In this document: in pieces, positions 5,824 through 6,943 of the stretch
How the letters are laid out: each line of letters opens with the position of its first letter
Position numbering within the stretch: the first letter of the stretch is position 1
NCBI GenBank assembly: GCA_003542275.1
Contig: DPKY01000221.1
Span: 1-6,943 of the forward strand
Direction: 5' to 3'
Length of the DNA: 6,943 nucleotides
Source of the DNA: Methylococcaceae bacterium
GTDB lineage: Bacteria > Pseudomonadota > Gammaproteobacteria > Methylococcales > Methylomonadaceae
Translations under genes and position numbers: made by a program
The notes under the pieces: model-generated
What the model saw: only the letters and a program-made list of their open reading frames with translations
Told to the model about the DNA's origin: nothing
Database searches by the model: none

Positions 5824-6720
5824 ATGAATCAAGATTTAAAAGCGTATCTTTCTACGTGTCAAACACGCGTTGAGAGCGCATTAACGCAACGTTTGCCTAA
5901 AGAAACTCTCCTGCCCAATACATTGCATCGCGCTATGCGCTATAGTGTTTTAAATGGTGGAAAGCGTATGCGCCCGCTACTAACGTATGCAACGGGCAGT
6001 GTTTTGGGTATTGCGCATGACGCACTGGATGCGGTAGCTTGCGCGGTGGAATGTATTCATGTGTACTCGCTGATTCATGACGATTTGCCGGCGATGGATG
6101 ATGATGATCTGCGCCGTGGAAAGCCAACTTGCCATGTTGCCTTTGATGAGGCGACAGCAATTCTTGCCGGTGATGGTCTGCAGGCATTGGCGTTTGAGTT
6201 GCTCGCTAACGATACGAGTATTCAAGTGGGGGCGCAAAATCGTTTAAAAATGATTACTGCGCTTGCAAAAGCCAGTGGCTCGCTTGGCATGGTGGGTGGA
6301 CAAGCCATTGATTTAGAATCTGTTGGTAAAGCACTGACATTGCCAGAGCTTGAAAATATGCACATTCACAAAACAGGCGCGTTAATTCGTGCAAGCGTGA
6401 TGCTCGCCACCTTAGCAAAAGAAGAGGTGGATCAAGAAGCGGTTAAACGTCTTGATCATTACGCAAAATGTATTGGCCTCTCTTTTCAAGTGAAAGATGA
6501 TATTCTCGACCAAGAAAGCGATACCGCTACATTAGGCAAAACGCAAGGCAAAGATGAAGAGAATAATAAACCCACCTATCCCGCTTTACTTGGTCTCGTA
6601 GGCGCGAAGCAAAAAGCACAAGAATTGCACGAAAAAGCGATTGAAAATTTAGCCTATTTTGGTGCAGAAGCTGATTTGCTACGCAATCTTTCGCTCTACA
6701 TTATTCAACGTGACCACTAA
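5824..6720 (+). CDS. ispA: Farnesyl diphosphate synthase (geranyltranstransferase), 298 aa
   Basis: This cytoplasmic prenyltransferase condenses isopentenyl diphosphate with dimethylallyl and then geranyl diphosphate to give farnesyl diphosphate, the precursor of undecaprenyl phosphate, quinone side chains and hopanoids or carotenoids. Visible family motifs in order are GGKRMRP (45-51), the first aspartate-rich motif DDLPAMDDDDLRRG (86-99), GDGLQALAFE (117-126), GGQAIDLES (158-166), the KTGALIRAS segment (183-191), and the second aspartate-rich motif FQVKDDILD (221-229). The C-terminus follows the usual ending of the short-chain family. The two residues inserted between the aspartates of the first motif, and the length of about 300 aa, match bacterial FPP synthases rather than long-chain enzymes. 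GGAG lies seven bases before the ATG. dxs follows after 45 bases, so the genes form an isoprenoid operon. The xseB gene often found directly upstream in related bacteria is not present here. Confidence 0.94.
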   Translation: MNQDLKAYLSTCQTRVESALTQRLPKETLLPNTLHRAMRYSVLNGGKRMRPLLTYATGSVLGIAHDALDAVACAVECIHVYSLIHDDLPAMDDDDLRRGKPTCHVAFDEATAILAGDGLQALAFELLANDTSIQVGAQNRLKMITALAKASGSLGMVGGQAIDLESVGKALTLPELENMHIHKTGALIRASVMLATLAKEEVDQEAVKRLDHYAKCIGLSFQVKDDILDQESDTATLGKTQGKDEENNKPTYPALLGLVGAKQKAQELHEKAIENLAYFGAEADLLRNLSLYIIQRDH

Positions 6721-6765
6721 TTTACCTGCCCATTACGTCGCTGCATTTAAGGAACCCAAATCATT

Positions 6766-6943
6766 ATGACCCATTCAATGCCCTATCCGCTCCTCGATCA
6801 TATCAACACTCCCTCTGATGTCAGGCAGCTTGCTAGAGAGCAGCTTAAGGCGCTGAGCAAAGAAGTGCGTCATTTCCTGACTGAATCGGTCAGTGTATCA
6901 GGCGGGCATTTTGCGGCAGGACTGGGGACAGTTGAATTTACGG
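6766..6943 (+). CDS. dxs: 1-deoxy-D-xylulose-5-phosphate synthase, N-terminal part (cut by window end)
   Basis: DXS joins pyruvate and glyceraldehyde 3-phosphate with thiamine diphosphate to make DXP, the first step of the non-mevalonate isoprenoid pathway, upstream of the FPP synthase encoded just before it. The first 59 codons are visible. They read YPLLDHINTPSDVRQL near the start, a common proteobacterial DXS N-terminus, then SVSVSGGHFAAGLGTVEFT (41-59), the conserved thiamine-diphosphate-site region with the SGGHF histidine. The frame is open to the last base, and the remaining 90 per cent or so of the gene lies outside. AGGAA (6750-6754) precedes the ATG at 6766 by 11 bases, slightly far. 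An ATG four codons later is possible but less supported. The 45-base gap to ispA, with no hairpin, indicates co-transcription. Confidence 0.93.
   Translation, partial: MTHSMPYPLLDHINTPSDVRQLAREQLKALSKEVRHFLTESVSVSGGHFAAGLGTVEFT

Noticed and set aside
5933..6237. Two minus-strand open frames inside ispA
   Set aside because: They lie opposite the catalytic aspartate-rich region of a clear FPP synthase and match nothing I recognise.

Overview
The window looks like chromosomal DNA of a methylotrophic proteobacterium, gamma- or betaproteobacterial, with moderately low GC. The strongest pointer to methylotrophy is a tandem pair of genes for NAD(P)-dependent methylene-tetrahydromethanopterin dehydrogenase (MtdB family), an enzyme of H4MPT-linked formaldehyde oxidation. 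The ispA-dxs order and the style of the DXS N-terminus fit Proteobacteria. I cannot name the genus from sequence alone.

Layout from left to right: (1) positions 1-121 hold no gene that I can support, but contain a bidirectional-looking rho-independent terminator. (2) Two minus-strand genes (842-1771/1786, then 242-787) encode secreted DUF1566 (Lcl C-terminal-like) proteins, 54 bases apart and probably co-transcribed towards that terminator. (3) A minus-strand O6-methylguanine-DNA methyltransferase resembles the C-terminal half of Ada. It most likely starts at a TTG codon at 2502 behind a strong Shine-Dalgarno sequence. (4) The divergent gap 2503-2775 holds an unexplained plus-strand terminator and a probable promoter for (5) the two adjacent mtdB-type genes (2776-3690 and 3729-4631, plus strand), which end in a hairpin shared with (6) a convergent minus-strand proline iminopeptidase. 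(7) On the plus strand follow ispA (farnesyl diphosphate synthase) and the first 59 codons of dxs, cut by the window end; both belong to isoprenoid synthesis.

The genes form separate units: a secreted-protein pair, a DNA-repair gene, a C1-oxidation pair, a peptidase and an isoprenoid operon. The observation most worth following is the mtdB pair. The copies are clearly homologous over their full length, but differ at the end of the second beta strand of the nucleotide-binding fold (G-R-Q in the first, V-D-H in the second), which suggests they may have split NADP and NAD use. The rest is fairly ordinary chromosome. I see no mobile element, CRISPR array, tRNA or rRNA.
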